Position numbers and translations under genes: made by a program. Below, piece after piece: positions 1-9,600 of a stretch of DNA of 64,000 nucleotides. Under the pieces are notes generated by a model. It worked only from the letters and a program-made list of their open reading frames with translations, had not been told where the DNA came from and did no database searches. The stretch spans positions 36,893 to 100,892 of the forward strand of contig LJHR01000045.1 of the NCBI GenBank assembly GCA_001296005.1, written 5' to 3'. The stretch comes from an alpha proteobacterium AAP38. GTDB lineage: Bacteria > Pseudomonadota > Alphaproteobacteria > Azospirillales > Azospirillaceae. Each line of letters opens with the position of its first letter. The stretch's first letter is position 1.

Positions 1-1303
1 CGCCACTGCTGATCGTGTAGGCATTGCCGGTCCCCGTCACAATGACGCGGGAATAGTTACCGGCACCATTGCCCGTCCCCGCCCCATCGATCTCCAGCAC
101 CAGCGAGCTGCCCGCCTGCTGCGTCACAGGGCCGGTGAAGGTCAGAGTGCCGGGGGAATTGCCGGGCCGCAGCGTGCCGGCGATGGTCGTGGCACCCGCG
201 ACCCGTCCGGTCCCGCGCAACGTGCCCTGGGCACCGACCGTAACCGGGGCCGTTACCACGCTGTTGACGGAAAGCTGACCATTCTCAACAGCCACGGAGC
301 CGCCGGTCAGGCCGCCGGTCAGGCTCGCCTGCCCACCATTGCGCAGCACGAAACTGCCGCTGGCATTGTCGATGGCGCTGGAAAACAGGGTACGGCCACT
401 GGTGGCAACTACCAGCGTGCCCAGATTGGTGATCTGGCTGGCAATCGTCCCCTGCCCGGCACCGGTCAGGGTAAAGGGCGATGCGGATGAGGCTGTATTG
501 ATGATGCGTCCAGCCAGGGCAATGTTCTGCCCGGCATTGTCCAGGGTGCCACCGGCGGACCCGACATTCAGCACCAACGTGACAGGCTGCCCCTGGCTGC
601 CCAGGGCGCCGGGCGTGCCCGGACGCAGGGTGCCGCCGTCGAAGGTCAGGGTGCGCGTGCCCGACAGGTTGCTGCCGGTGCCCGCTGCGTCATCGGTCGT
701 GTAGAAGGTCTTGGTACGATCGATCACAGCACCAAGATTGCCCACAGGGCTCGGCGTGCAGGTCGGGCACAGCGTAACCGTGACATTATCGATATTCTGT
801 GCGGCACCCAGGCTGTCGGCCACGAAGCGCAGAATCGTCTGGCTGCCAAACGCCTGGACATTGAAGCTGTAGGTGGTCCAGCCGGTGGGCGGGGCGCTGT
901 CACCGATATAATCGAAGATGCGAGCGTCGCCGAAATAGGCGCTCAGTCCCTGACCACCCTCGCTCTTGTACTGGAACGTGATCTGGTACCGGTCGCCCAG
1001 ACCCGTGGTCAGCGCCTGGGACAGCGTGTTGGTGGAAAACAGGAATTCTGCGCTGTTTCCTTTGCCATCGGCACCGAGACCGGCGCGCAGACCCGACGGA
1101 TCGCTGCTGGTCCAGCTGCCGAACGACACTTCATCCGTTCCCGCAACAGGTGTCACGATCTCGAAATCACCATTGCACAGGAGGGTGCCCGTGCAGGTCG
1201 CGGCATTGGCGCTGGACGATGCGAGGACCGGGATTGCCACAGTCATCAGCAAAGCCGCCTTGATAGAGGCCGTAACCGCCGACCGGTGAAGACACCCCTT
1301 CAT
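1..1303 (-). CDS. Autotransporter-like surface protein, N-terminal part (runs off the left edge)
   Basis: An open minus-strand frame runs from an ATG at 1301-1303, preceded by GGGAGAG, to the window edge with no stop (about 434 codons). The first 35 or so residues look like an extended signal peptide with a hydrophobic stretch and ANA|AT cleavage. A beta-sandwich, carbohydrate-binding-like domain follows (motif LLCNGDFE, then GWTTYSFNV). After about residue 190 comes a Gly/Thr/Asn-rich passenger with autotransporter-associated strands such as GTLRPGNSPGTLTF. By family knowledge a C-terminal beta-barrel should follow to the left of the window; it is not visible here. The protein is probably exported by Sec and displayed on the outer membrane. 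It lies beside glycosyltransferase genes and could be a client of them (inference). Other short frames over the same bases are shadows. Confidence 0.8.
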   Translation of the reverse strand, partial: MKGCLHRSAVTASIKAALLMTVAIPVLASSSANAATCTGTLLCNGDFEIVTPVAGTDEVSFGSWTSSDPSGLRAGLGADGKGNSAEFLFSTNTLSQALTTGLGDRYQITFQYKSEGGQGLSAYFGDARIFDYIGDSAPPTGWTTYSFNVQAFGSQTILRFVADSLGAAQNIDNVTVTLCPTCTPSPVGNLGAVIDRTKTFYTTDDAAGTGSNLSGTRTLTFDGGTLRPGTPGALGSQGQPVTLVLNVGSAGGTLDNAGQNIALAGRIINTASSASPFTLTGAGQGTIASQITNLGTLVVATSGRTLFSSAIDNASGSFVLRNGGQASLTGGLTGGSVAVENGQLSVNSVVTAPVTVGAQGTLRGTGRVAGATTIAGTLRPGNSPGTLTFTGPVTQQAGSSLVLEIDGAGTGNGAGNYSRVIVTGTGNAYTISSG

Positions 1304-1455
1304 GCTGCTCTCCCAAGACCATTAACCGAATATAAACAACAGGCCCTACTGGCCACAGGCATATCGCACCCGCGCGGCACAATAGCCCAAATCTCAGCTA
1401 TAGTGCACAATTCATCTCAATGCTTATGATTTTATGAATTCTGCCTGTGATCAAA

Positions 1456-2958
1456 TCATCTCTTTCGGATAGAACCATCGACTACCGAACGTATCACACT
1501 ACCAATCGGGGCAAACCACCCCCCTTGGGTATCGGACCTGAACATACGTAAGCAATCATACCAGACCGTGCGTTCAGGATCGTTCATCCAGCGCCAGTCG
1601 GCGATGGGCGGCAGAATCAGGAAAGCTGGCCGTCCCATTGCACCGGCCAGATGGATCACCGCGCTGTCACAACTGATGACAAGGTCCAGATTGGCGATGA
1701 TGGCTGCGCTGTCCATGAAGGCACCACACCGCCGGTCACGGTCTGCGTCTGTGAAATGGGTAAGATTGAGCGCCGCAGACCATTCCGGAAGCTGTTCAAG
1801 TCCGGGTTGCTGCTGCAGGCTGAACAGCCTTACGCCCGGAATCGCGGCCAGGGGCGCAAAGGCCGCCAGCGGTATGGATTTGCCGGCCTCCGCCGCTTGC
1901 CAGTTGATGCCGATACGCAGCCCTTCGTTTCCGATTCGAGATGCCCAGGCAACGACGCGGTCAGGGCACGCGCGCAGATAGGGTGCCGACGCCCCCGGCA
2001 CGGTCGCGGGCGTGCTGCCGCACAAGCCGGGAAGGCTCATCAGCGGGGCATGAAAATCAGCAGCCGGCAACGGATCGCTGTGGCGGATCAACTCATCAAT
2101 ACCGTCCACCCCACGCAGGATATCCTGCATTTCCGGCTGACATTCGAAAAGGGTATGGGCCCCCATGGCCTTCAGAACCTGGAAATAGCGGGCGAATTGC
2201 AGCGTATCGCCCAATCCCTGTTCGAAATGCACCAGGATGCGCTTGCCGGCCAGCGACGAACCATCCCAACGCGGAACACCCGGCACATCCCGACGCCATC
2301 GCCAGACCGCCTGCCGGTCCCGCCAGTCATAATGAGGCCAGCCTTCGCGCCAATGACCCTGCTGGATCAGGCAGGCCCCCAAATTCTTGTGATATTCGGG
2401 ACTGCCAGGCTCACACCGGACGGCGCGCCGATACCAGGGGGTGGCCTCGCCGGGCCGCCCCTGCCGGCGCATGGCCCCGGCCAGATTATTGACGATGGCT
2501 CCCTGACCGGGTTCCAGCGTCAGGGCCAGACGATAGGCGCGTTCCGCCTCCACCGGGCGGTCCAGGGCCATCAGGATGTTGCCGCAGCGAAAGGCCGCAT
2601 CGGGGAAATCCGGCCTGACCGCCAGCAGACGCGCCAGGACGGACAAGGCCCTTTCCGGCTGGCCCAATGTCATCAGCAGGCTGCCCAGACGGAAAAGGCC
2701 CGGCGGATGATCGGGCCGCAACCGGTGTGCCTCCTCCTGCATTGCAAGGGCGGCCTCGGTCTGGCCTGCATCCTCCAGCGTGATGCCCAAATTGAACAGA
2801 GCCACAGGATGGCCGGGCGCAAGGCGCAAGGCCTCCGCGAAATGCAGGATGGCCAGTTGCAGGTTATCGGCGGCATGGGCGGCCTGCCCTGCCTCCATCA
2901 TCTGGCGAAAGCCATCTTCGGTCACCGGCCCGCCCTCCCTGCCTGTCTGCTGCTTCAT
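1456..2958 (-). CDS. TPR protein with GT9-like (heptosyltransferase-fold) glycosyltransferase domain
   Basis: About 500 aa. Residues 1-225 are about six TPR units (for example ALFNLGITLEDAGQTEAAL). Residues 235-500 match the glycosyltransferase-9-like module common in TPR proteins: a glycine loop EQGLGDTLQFARYF, GLRIGINWQA, the acceptor/donor motif VISCDSAVIHLAGAMG with its Asp present, and DWRW near the end. GT9 enzymes include ADP-heptose transferases; substrate and acceptor here are unknown. Cytosolic, no signal peptide. An upstream in-frame ATG at 3006 is possible (GGTGGAG in front), but the chosen start begins at MKQQTGREGG and leaves room for promoters divergent from the neighbour. It is one of a cluster of TPR-glycosyltransferases around the giant gene and probably acts on a protein or surface glycan. 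Confidence 0.8.
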   Translation of the reverse strand: MKQQTGREGGPVTEDGFRQMMEAGQAAHAADNLQLAILHFAEALRLAPGHPVALFNLGITLEDAGQTEAALAMQEEAHRLRPDHPPGLFRLGSLLMTLGQPERALSVLARLLAVRPDFPDAAFRCGNILMALDRPVEAERAYRLALTLEPGQGAIVNNLAGAMRRQGRPGEATPWYRRAVRCEPGSPEYHKNLGACLIQQGHWREGWPHYDWRDRQAVWRWRRDVPGVPRWDGSSLAGKRILVHFEQGLGDTLQFARYFQVLKAMGAHTLFECQPEMQDILRGVDGIDELIRHSDPLPAADFHAPLMSLPGLCGSTPATVPGASAPYLRACPDRVVAWASRIGNEGLRIGINWQAAEAGKSIPLAAFAPLAAIPGVRLFSLQQQPGLEQLPEWSAALNLTHFTDADRDRRCGAFMDSAAIIANLDLVISCDSAVIHLAGAMGRPAFLILPPIADWRWMNDPERTVWYDCLRMFRSDTQGGWFAPIGSVIRSVVDGSIRKR

Positions 2959-3032
2959 GGATTGGCATGGGACAAGTGGCTTGGCAATACCGCCCGGCCC
3001 CGCCATGCTCCACCCGCCCCACCTTCACCAGG

Positions 3033-4922
3033 ATGACCGTCAGCGTGCCTGCCCCCACCCAAATCGATCTGCTGCGGGCCGCAATGGATGCCTACCGGCG
3101 GGGCAGCATGGCGGAGGCGGAGGCGTCCTGCCGCGATATCCTGCGCGGGCAGCCCGATCATGTCAGCGGGCTTTTCCTGCTGGCCGTGCTGCGTATGGTA
3201 GTAGGCGATGATAATGCGGCGGCAGGGCTGTTTCAGCGCGCCTTGACCCTGGACCCGGCCATTGCCGACGCCCATGGCAATCTGGCGATGATCCGGCAGC
3301 GGCAGGGCCGCATGGCGGACGCCGCCCTTCTGTTCCGCCGTGCCGCCATTCTGGCCCCGGACAATCCCGACTGGCGGGTCGGGCATGCCATGCTGTGCCT
3401 GGACCGGCCAGGAATGGCGGCCCACCTTTTCCGTTCGGCACTGACATTGGCCCCGGCATCGCCCGCGGCATGGCGGGGCTTGGGACTGGCCCTGCGCGGC
3501 ACGGATCCGGCGCAGGCCGCCATCGCCTTTGACCGGGCCTATCGTCTTGACCCGTCGCTTGAACTGGCGGCGAGTGAGGCATTCGCCTGCCGCCTGCAGG
3601 CCGCCGACTGGCACCACTATCACCGCGACCGCCAGCACCTGGAAACCCGCATCGATCAGGGCGGGGTCGTCCTGCCCCTGCTGACGCAGATTGCCGGGAT
3701 CACCCCCGCGCGGCAGTGGCGGGCCGCCGCGACGATCTGGCAGCGGCAAGTGACCTGGGACCCGTCCCCCACCCAGCCCCGCCAGCGACAGGACGGGCGC
3801 CTGACCGTGGCGTATCTGTCGGCAGATTTCCACGCACATGCCACCGCCTATCTGATCACCGGCCTGCTGGAACAGCATGACCGCAGCCGGTTCCGCATCC
3901 TGTCCGGCTGTTACGGCGTGGAAGATGGCAGCGAGGCACGTCAGCGCATCCGCCGCGCGGTGGATGGTTTCCACATCCTGCGCGGCCTTGACACGCGGCA
4001 GGTCGCCGACTGGGCGGGGGCGCAGGGGATCGATATCCTGGTCGATCTGAAGGGCTATACGGCTGGGGCCCGGCTGGACCTGCTGTCACGACGGCTGGCA
4101 CCGGTGCAGGTGGCCTATCTGGGCTATCCCGGCACGTTGGGCGGGGGGCCGGTCGATTATCTGATCGGCGATCCCATTGTGACGCCACCCACCGACCAGA
4201 CATTCTACCATGAGCGTCTGGCCATTCTGCCCAGCTGTTATCAGGTCAATGACCGCGACCGTCCCCGGCCTGATGTTCCACCGGACCGGGCTGCTCTGGG
4301 TCTGCCGCCGGACAGTTTCGTCTTTGGCGCCCTCAACGCACCGCAAAAGATCACGCCTGATCTTTTCGCCTGCTGGATGCGACTGCTGATGGCAATCCCT
4401 GATTCCCGTCTGATACTCTATGATCCAAACGGTGCGGCAGCGGCCAATCTGCGCGCGGCAGCGGTTGGAATGGGCGTTGATCCAGGCCGGCTGACCTTTG
4501 TCGGGACTGCCCCCCTGGCACAGCATCTGGCCCGCTACCGCGCCATTGATCTCTGCCTGGACAGCTTTCCCTATACGGGCCACACCACCACCTCCGACGC
4601 ATTGTGGATGGGGGTGCCCGTGGTCACGCGGCAAGGGGATGGTTTCGCGGCACGGGTCGCTGCCAGCCTGCTGCACGCGGTCGGCCTGCCCGACCTGATT
4701 ACCCATGACCTTGCCGGCTATGAGGCGCTGGCCCTGTCACTGGCCAGTGACCGGAAACGGCTTGATGGGCTGAAGGCACATTTGGAGCGGGTGCGCGGCA
4801 CCGCGCCGCTTTTCGACACGCCCGCCTTCGCGCGGCATCTGGAACGGGCCTATCGCCTGATGTGGGAACGGCATCGTGCCGGCCTGCCGCCACAGACCCT
4901 CATCATGCCGCCGCACGATTGA
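3033..4922 (+). CDS. TPR protein with GT41 (O-GlcNAc transferase-type) domain
   Basis: About 629 aa. TPR units fill residues 1-190, beginning IDLLRAAMDAYRRGSMAEAE. Residues 240-629 are a GT41 catalytic region. Landmarks shared with O-GlcNAc transferase are DFHAHATAYL near residue 264 (the His of the DFxxH motif), APQKITPDLF near 438 (the nucleotide-binding Lys), and YTGHTTTSDALWMGVP near 515. The last keeps the His of the OGT GHTT motif. GT41 enzymes transfer a sugar from a nucleotide donor to Ser/Thr or Asn of cytosolic proteins. The 3' end overlaps the convergent gene at 4903 by 20 bp. The ATG at 3033 is used because TPR1 begins shortly after it; an in-frame start at 2967 would overlap the divergent gene. 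Paralogue of the gene at 36730. Confidence 0.85.
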   Translation: MTVSVPAPTQIDLLRAAMDAYRRGSMAEAEASCRDILRGQPDHVSGLFLLAVLRMVVGDDNAAAGLFQRALTLDPAIADAHGNLAMIRQRQGRMADAALLFRRAAILAPDNPDWRVGHAMLCLDRPGMAAHLFRSALTLAPASPAAWRGLGLALRGTDPAQAAIAFDRAYRLDPSLELAASEAFACRLQAADWHHYHRDRQHLETRIDQGGVVLPLLTQIAGITPARQWRAAATIWQRQVTWDPSPTQPRQRQDGRLTVAYLSADFHAHATAYLITGLLEQHDRSRFRILSGCYGVEDGSEARQRIRRAVDGFHILRGLDTRQVADWAGAQGIDILVDLKGYTAGARLDLLSRRLAPVQVAYLGYPGTLGGGPVDYLIGDPIVTPPTDQTFYHERLAILPSCYQVNDRDRPRPDVPPDRAALGLPPDSFVFGALNAPQKITPDLFACWMRLLMAIPDSRLILYDPNGAAAANLRAAAVGMGVDPGRLTFVGTAPLAQHLARYRAIDLCLDSFPYTGHTTTSDALWMGVPVVTRQGDGFAARVAASLLHAVGLPDLITHDLAGYEALALSLASDRKRLDGLKAHLERVRGTAPLFDTPAFARHLERAYRLMWERHRAGLPPQTLIMPPHD

Positions 4923-6672
4923 TCAGGGCGTCACGGACGCGCGTCACGACCGATGCCCAATCCCCCGCCCGCTCCTGCCGGAACAGGCGCATGCCTGGAT
5001 ACCAGTTTGTCCCGGCCCCCTGATCCCGCCAGCGCCAATCGGCATTGAGCGGCAGCAATGTCCAGACGGGTCGGCCCAGTGCGCCCGCCAAATGCGGCGG
5101 CGCCGTACAGGAACTGATGACCAGATCGAGGTTGGCCATAATGGCAGCCGTATCGGCAAAATCCGTGATCTCCGGCCCCAGGTCGGTGAAGTTCCGCCGC
5201 AGACCTGGGCCCAGCGCCTCCAGACCTGCCCGACCGCCGCCCTTCTGCAAGGCGAAAAAGGAAACGCCAGGCACCTCCAGAAGGGGCAGCAAGGCCGACA
5301 GGCCGGGGGAGCGGCGGCGGTCATCCTTAAAATCCGGATTGCCGGCCCAGACCAACCCGACCTTCAATCCCTTGAAATCCGATAATCGACGTGACCAGTT
5401 CGCCATCAATGCCGGTTCTGCAACGAGATAGGGCACCGTATCCGGCATCTCCTCCAGGCCCAGCAGATGCGGCAGGCTGAGCAGCGGGACATGCGCGTCA
5501 TGGGGCGGCAGGGGGGCGCCATGGGCGATGATGGTGGCGCCGCCCCCCAGGGTCGTGAATATCCGGATCAGGGCCGGCGCACATTCCACGATCACCCGCG
5601 CGCCCCGCCGGGACAGCAGCGGCACATAGCGGGCGAACTGTATCCCATCACCCAGCCCCTGTTCATCATGGACCAGCAGCGTCAGGCCGGCGGGATCGCC
5701 CCCTGTCCAGGCGGGCGATGGATAATCCCGCCGTCGCGCCGGAAAGTCGCGCAGGCGCATCCGCCATTCATAGGCGGCAAAACCGTCGCGCATCCGCCCT
5801 TTCAACAGAAGGCAGGTGGCCAGCAGCGTATGGGCCTCCGCATGGCCGGGATCGGCGGCCAGCGCCCCCTGGCAGAATTGCATCGCCTGTTCGATGCGGT
5901 TCTGGTTACGCAGCACCAGACCCAGGTTCAGCCAGGCATCGGCGAAACGGGGCTTCACCCGGATGGCCCGATGCAGCCACCGCGTGGCTTCCTCGTCCCG
6001 GTCACCCAGTTGCGACAGCGACAGGCCCATATTACTCATCACCGCCGCTTCGTCGGGCATCAGCACCAGCGCCCGGCGATAGGCCTCGATGGCTTCCGCG
6101 TAACGGCACAGATTTTTCAGCACGACACCCAGATTGGCGTAGGCCCTCCCGTCCTCGGGGCTCAGGCGCAGCAATTCCCGCCAGATACTCTCCGCCTCTG
6201 CATGCCGGTCCAACGCCATCAGGGACGTGGCCAGCAGGAAGCGCTGAAGGCTGGCATCGGGCACCAGCGCGATGTAGCGGCGCAACGGTTCCAACGCGCC
6301 TTCATGGTCACCACGGTCCAGCAGGACGCTGGCCAGATTATGCTGGGCCATATCCAGACCGGGATCGATCAGCACCGCTTCCCGGCCCGCCACCTCCGCC
6401 TGTTCCAGCCGGCCCAGCGCCCGCAATGCCGCGCACAGGTTGGAGAAGCCGGCAGCATTGTGATGGCGTTGCCGCAGAGAGCGGGCCAGCAGGGGCACCG
6501 CCCCCGCCGCATCGTCACGCAGCAGCGACAGCACACCCAACGCCATCAGCACATCCGGGTCCTCCGGACACTGTTCCAGCACCCGGCGGAACAGGGAGTC
6601 GGCCTGCGCCAGTTGCCCCGCATTCTGAAGGGCGACCGCTTGGGCCATCAGGTCATTGGCGCTGGCCTTCAC
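4903..6672 (-). CDS. TPR protein with divergent GT9-like glycosyltransferase domain
   Basis: 589 aa. Residues 1-330 hold about eight TPR units; residues 335-589 are a GT9-like module with DEQGLGDGIQFARYVPLL, KVGLVWAGNPDFKDDRR, DTAAIMANLDLVIS and a C-terminal NADWRW...YPGMRLFRQ. The usual VDTAxxHLAG signature reads SCTAPPHLAG here (near residue 518), so the conserved Asp is replaced by Cys. The enzyme may therefore be altered or inactive. The start overlaps the stop of the upstream gene by 4 bp (ATGA), which implies translational coupling in one operon with the GT4-GT17 protein. Its end overlaps the convergent GT41 gene by 20 bp. No signal peptide. Confidence 0.8.
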   Translation of the reverse strand: MKASANDLMAQAVALQNAGQLAQADSLFRRVLEQCPEDPDVLMALGVLSLLRDDAAGAVPLLARSLRQRHHNAAGFSNLCAALRALGRLEQAEVAGREAVLIDPGLDMAQHNLASVLLDRGDHEGALEPLRRYIALVPDASLQRFLLATSLMALDRHAEAESIWRELLRLSPEDGRAYANLGVVLKNLCRYAEAIEAYRRALVLMPDEAAVMSNMGLSLSQLGDRDEEATRWLHRAIRVKPRFADAWLNLGLVLRNQNRIEQAMQFCQGALAADPGHAEAHTLLATCLLLKGRMRDGFAAYEWRMRLRDFPARRRDYPSPAWTGGDPAGLTLLVHDEQGLGDGIQFARYVPLLSRRGARVIVECAPALIRIFTTLGGGATIIAHGAPLPPHDAHVPLLSLPHLLGLEEMPDTVPYLVAEPALMANWSRRLSDFKGLKVGLVWAGNPDFKDDRRRSPGLSALLPLLEVPGVSFFALQKGGGRAGLEALGPGLRRNFTDLGPEITDFADTAAIMANLDLVISSCTAPPHLAGALGRPVWTLLPLNADWRWRDQGAGTNWYPGMRLFRQERAGDWASVVTRVRDALINRAAA

Positions 6673-9600
6673 GCGCCGCCCTCCGGTGCGATCCAGCCCA
6701 TTTCCTCAAACTGCGCACGGCGGGCGCGAAGTGTGGCGGGGAAGCCGTCATCAATGGGGACCCGCTGCAGGGCGGTCCACATGCCGGGAATGGCCCCTTC
6801 CTCAAACCGGCCCGTGGCGAAGAATTTCTCCAGCCGCGCGCGATTCACATCACCGTCATTGCCGAAACTGTCGATCATTTCGCGGTGGGCAAAGGCATCC
6901 AGTTTGGCCAGGAACCGTTCAATCCCGCCCATCCAGGTGAAGTGCCAGCCCGCCGCCGAGATGGTCTGCCCGATGCCCTGCTTGGCCAGGTAGCGCATAT
7001 TGTTGGCCCCGACCTGACGGACCAGGTCGAACGGTGCTGCCGCCACCGAAATCCAGGGTTCCTGTGACCGCAGGTTCAGGAAATAGAGATGGATATCCAG
7101 ATGCGGTGCGAACAAGGACGGACCTTCCGCACCCAACGACCGCAGGAGCGACGCTATCTCGGGCCGCAAAATCTCGTCGGCGTCGCTGATGATCACCATG
7201 TCGGCAGGCGCAGCCTGGGTCAGGCCGCGCAGGATTGCCTGGCGCTGATGCGCCTCCCGCACCCAGGCGAAACCGCCGGGATCATCCTCCACCACGACAT
7301 GGATGATCTTGTCGGCATAGCGGGCGAACCTTTCCCGGTTCTCTGCGTAATAAAGCGGTTTCGGCGTACCCGCATGGGTATAGGCGGCCTCCACGAGTAC
7401 GAAATGATCGACGACAGGCGACAGTTCGGCCAGACGGATCTCCAGCAGGTCCAGTTCATTATAGAACTGGAAGCAGTCATAAAGCTTTCGCCCCTCTGGC
7501 GGTGGGGCGGGCAAGGGCGGTGCCCCTGGTCCCGCAGCGTCAAACCAGGCCCGGAAGGCGTCATAACCGCGCAGCGTGCCCCACATCGCGGAACGCTCGC
7601 CCTCGTCATTGCCTTCCAGATGCAGCAGGCTTTCGATCTGGGTGATCAGCGCCGTCGCTTGCTCCCGCCAGCCGGGGCCCAGCCGGCCATTGGCCCCCTC
7701 ATTCAGCACCGCGCCCAGATTTTCCAGCAGCAGCCGCTGCGACAGCGCCAAACGCGCGGCACCCAGCCGGCGCCAGGCCTCTGGATCATTATCCAAGGCC
7801 GCCGCCTGGCGCAGCAACTCCACCTGATCCGCCCGCCGCCCCGCCAGCCGATGCCGCGCCGCAATCATGCGCAGCAGCAGGGCCCGGCGCACGGGTACCG
7901 TCTGTGCGGCCGCGGCTTGGCGGGCAAGGCTGGCATCCTCCCCCAATGCGCCGGCCACCAGGGCCATGACATTGAACAACCGCGCCGCCGAGGCAGCGGT
8001 CAGCGTCTCCGCGTCCTTCAGCGTCGCCTTTTCGGCATCGGCCAGCCATCCGGTCAGCATGGCGCGCATGGGACGGGCAGACAGGATGGCGGCGCTGTCG
8101 ATCCGCAGCACCTGCGCCGCCAGTTCCAGGGTCAGCGCATGATCCCCCAGCGTATGGCCGGCGATGGCGGCGGCAATGCGGATACCGGCGTCATCGGGTG
8201 TCAATTCCGCCACCAGGAGACAGGCCGACAGCGTCGCCACGGCATCATCCACCGCCCGGGCCTGCGCCGCCAGTTGCCGTCCAGCGACGGCCAGCGATGC
8301 CGTCCATGACGCGTCACCCGACAGTAGCGGCCACACCGCGCGCAAGGCTGCAACCCGCGCGGCCAGGGGCGCCCCATCGGCACCTGACGCCACACCGGCC
8401 AGCATGGATGGCATCCAGTCCCGCCATTCCGCAGGATCGGGCGTTTCCAGACGACTGGCACGGCCCAGCGACAGCAGCGCATCGGCATGACGGGCCTGTG
8501 CCGCCTGAACCTGCATCAACACGCGCCAGACACCGGCATGGGCAGGGTCCAGCGACAGGATGCGCATACACAGATCGGCCATCGCGTCATGGTCGTTCAC
8601 CATCGCCGGTCGCTTCAGCTGCCCCAGCAGGTCCATGACCTCCTGGGCTGGCGGCTGCCAACTGGCCTTGTCCGACAGGAAAGACAGCCAACACTGCGCC
8701 TGCCGGGCCCAGCCCTGGCCTGCATCGGTATGCCGGACCTGGGCGCGCAAATGCCTTTCTACCCCTTCCGTCTGCTCCTGGTACCGGCGCAGTTCCGTGA
8801 CCATGGCTTCTGCGAATTGGGCCGCGTGCCGGGCCGGGTCGGACGGCACGGGCAACAGCCGACCGAATCCCGCCGCCGTTTCCGGCAGGGCGCCAAGCTG
8901 GCTGGACACAACCAGACAACCCGCTGCCAGCGCCTCCATCACGCTGATGCAGGAGGTTTCGGCATAACGGTTGGGATAGGCCAGGGCCGTGACATCCCGC
9001 AATCCCGCCGCCAGGGCGGGCTGTGAGACACTGCCGATATAGTCAACGCCATCCGTGTCCCGGCAGCGTTCATAAAGCGCGGCATAGGGATCACGCTCCA
9101 GCGGGACCTGATAAGTTTCCAGTGACGAGAACACTTTCAGCCGCGTTCCCGGTATGGCGGCGCGGATCAGGGGCATGGCCGCCAGCAGCACATCCAGCCC
9201 CCGGAAGGGCGTGCTGGTATAGGCCAGAACCGGGGGCCATGGCTTGGCCGCGATGATCCTGTCCTCCGCTGCGAACAATTCGGCAAAGCAGGGGGCCGGC
9301 GCGTTGCGCGCGATATGGCAGCGGTGACGGGGCAAGTTGAAACGCCGGATGAAATCTTCCCGCTGCCACCGGCTGACGAAAATGAAGCCATCCCACAGGC
9401 CGACAATATCGGGGTCGGCCAGGCCGGCAACAACGGGCTGGTCACCGGCATGCTGTGTCCACAGCAGCAACCGGCACCGTCCATCGCTGGCCGCGTGCAG
9501 GTTGCGTACGCTGTCACTGTCACAGCTCCCCATGACCACCAGCACATCATATCGCGTCAGCAGGGAAACGGGCATGGTGCCATGGTGCCGGCACATGACC

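Noticed and set aside
1167..1382. 71-codon minus-strand frame at the autotransporter start
   Set aside because: It is in another frame over the signal-peptide region. The frame with the ribosome site and signal peptide is the long one that runs off the edge.
1651..3036. Open plus-strand frame of 461 codons opposite the first TPR protein
   Set aside because: Shadow of the minus-strand gene. It is Gln/Arg/Gly-rich with no domain, while the opposite strand has TPR and GT9-like motifs.
5467..7067. Plus-strand frames of 449-508 codons opposite the TPR-GT9-like gene
   Set aside because: Same reason: antisense shadows with no recognisable motif.
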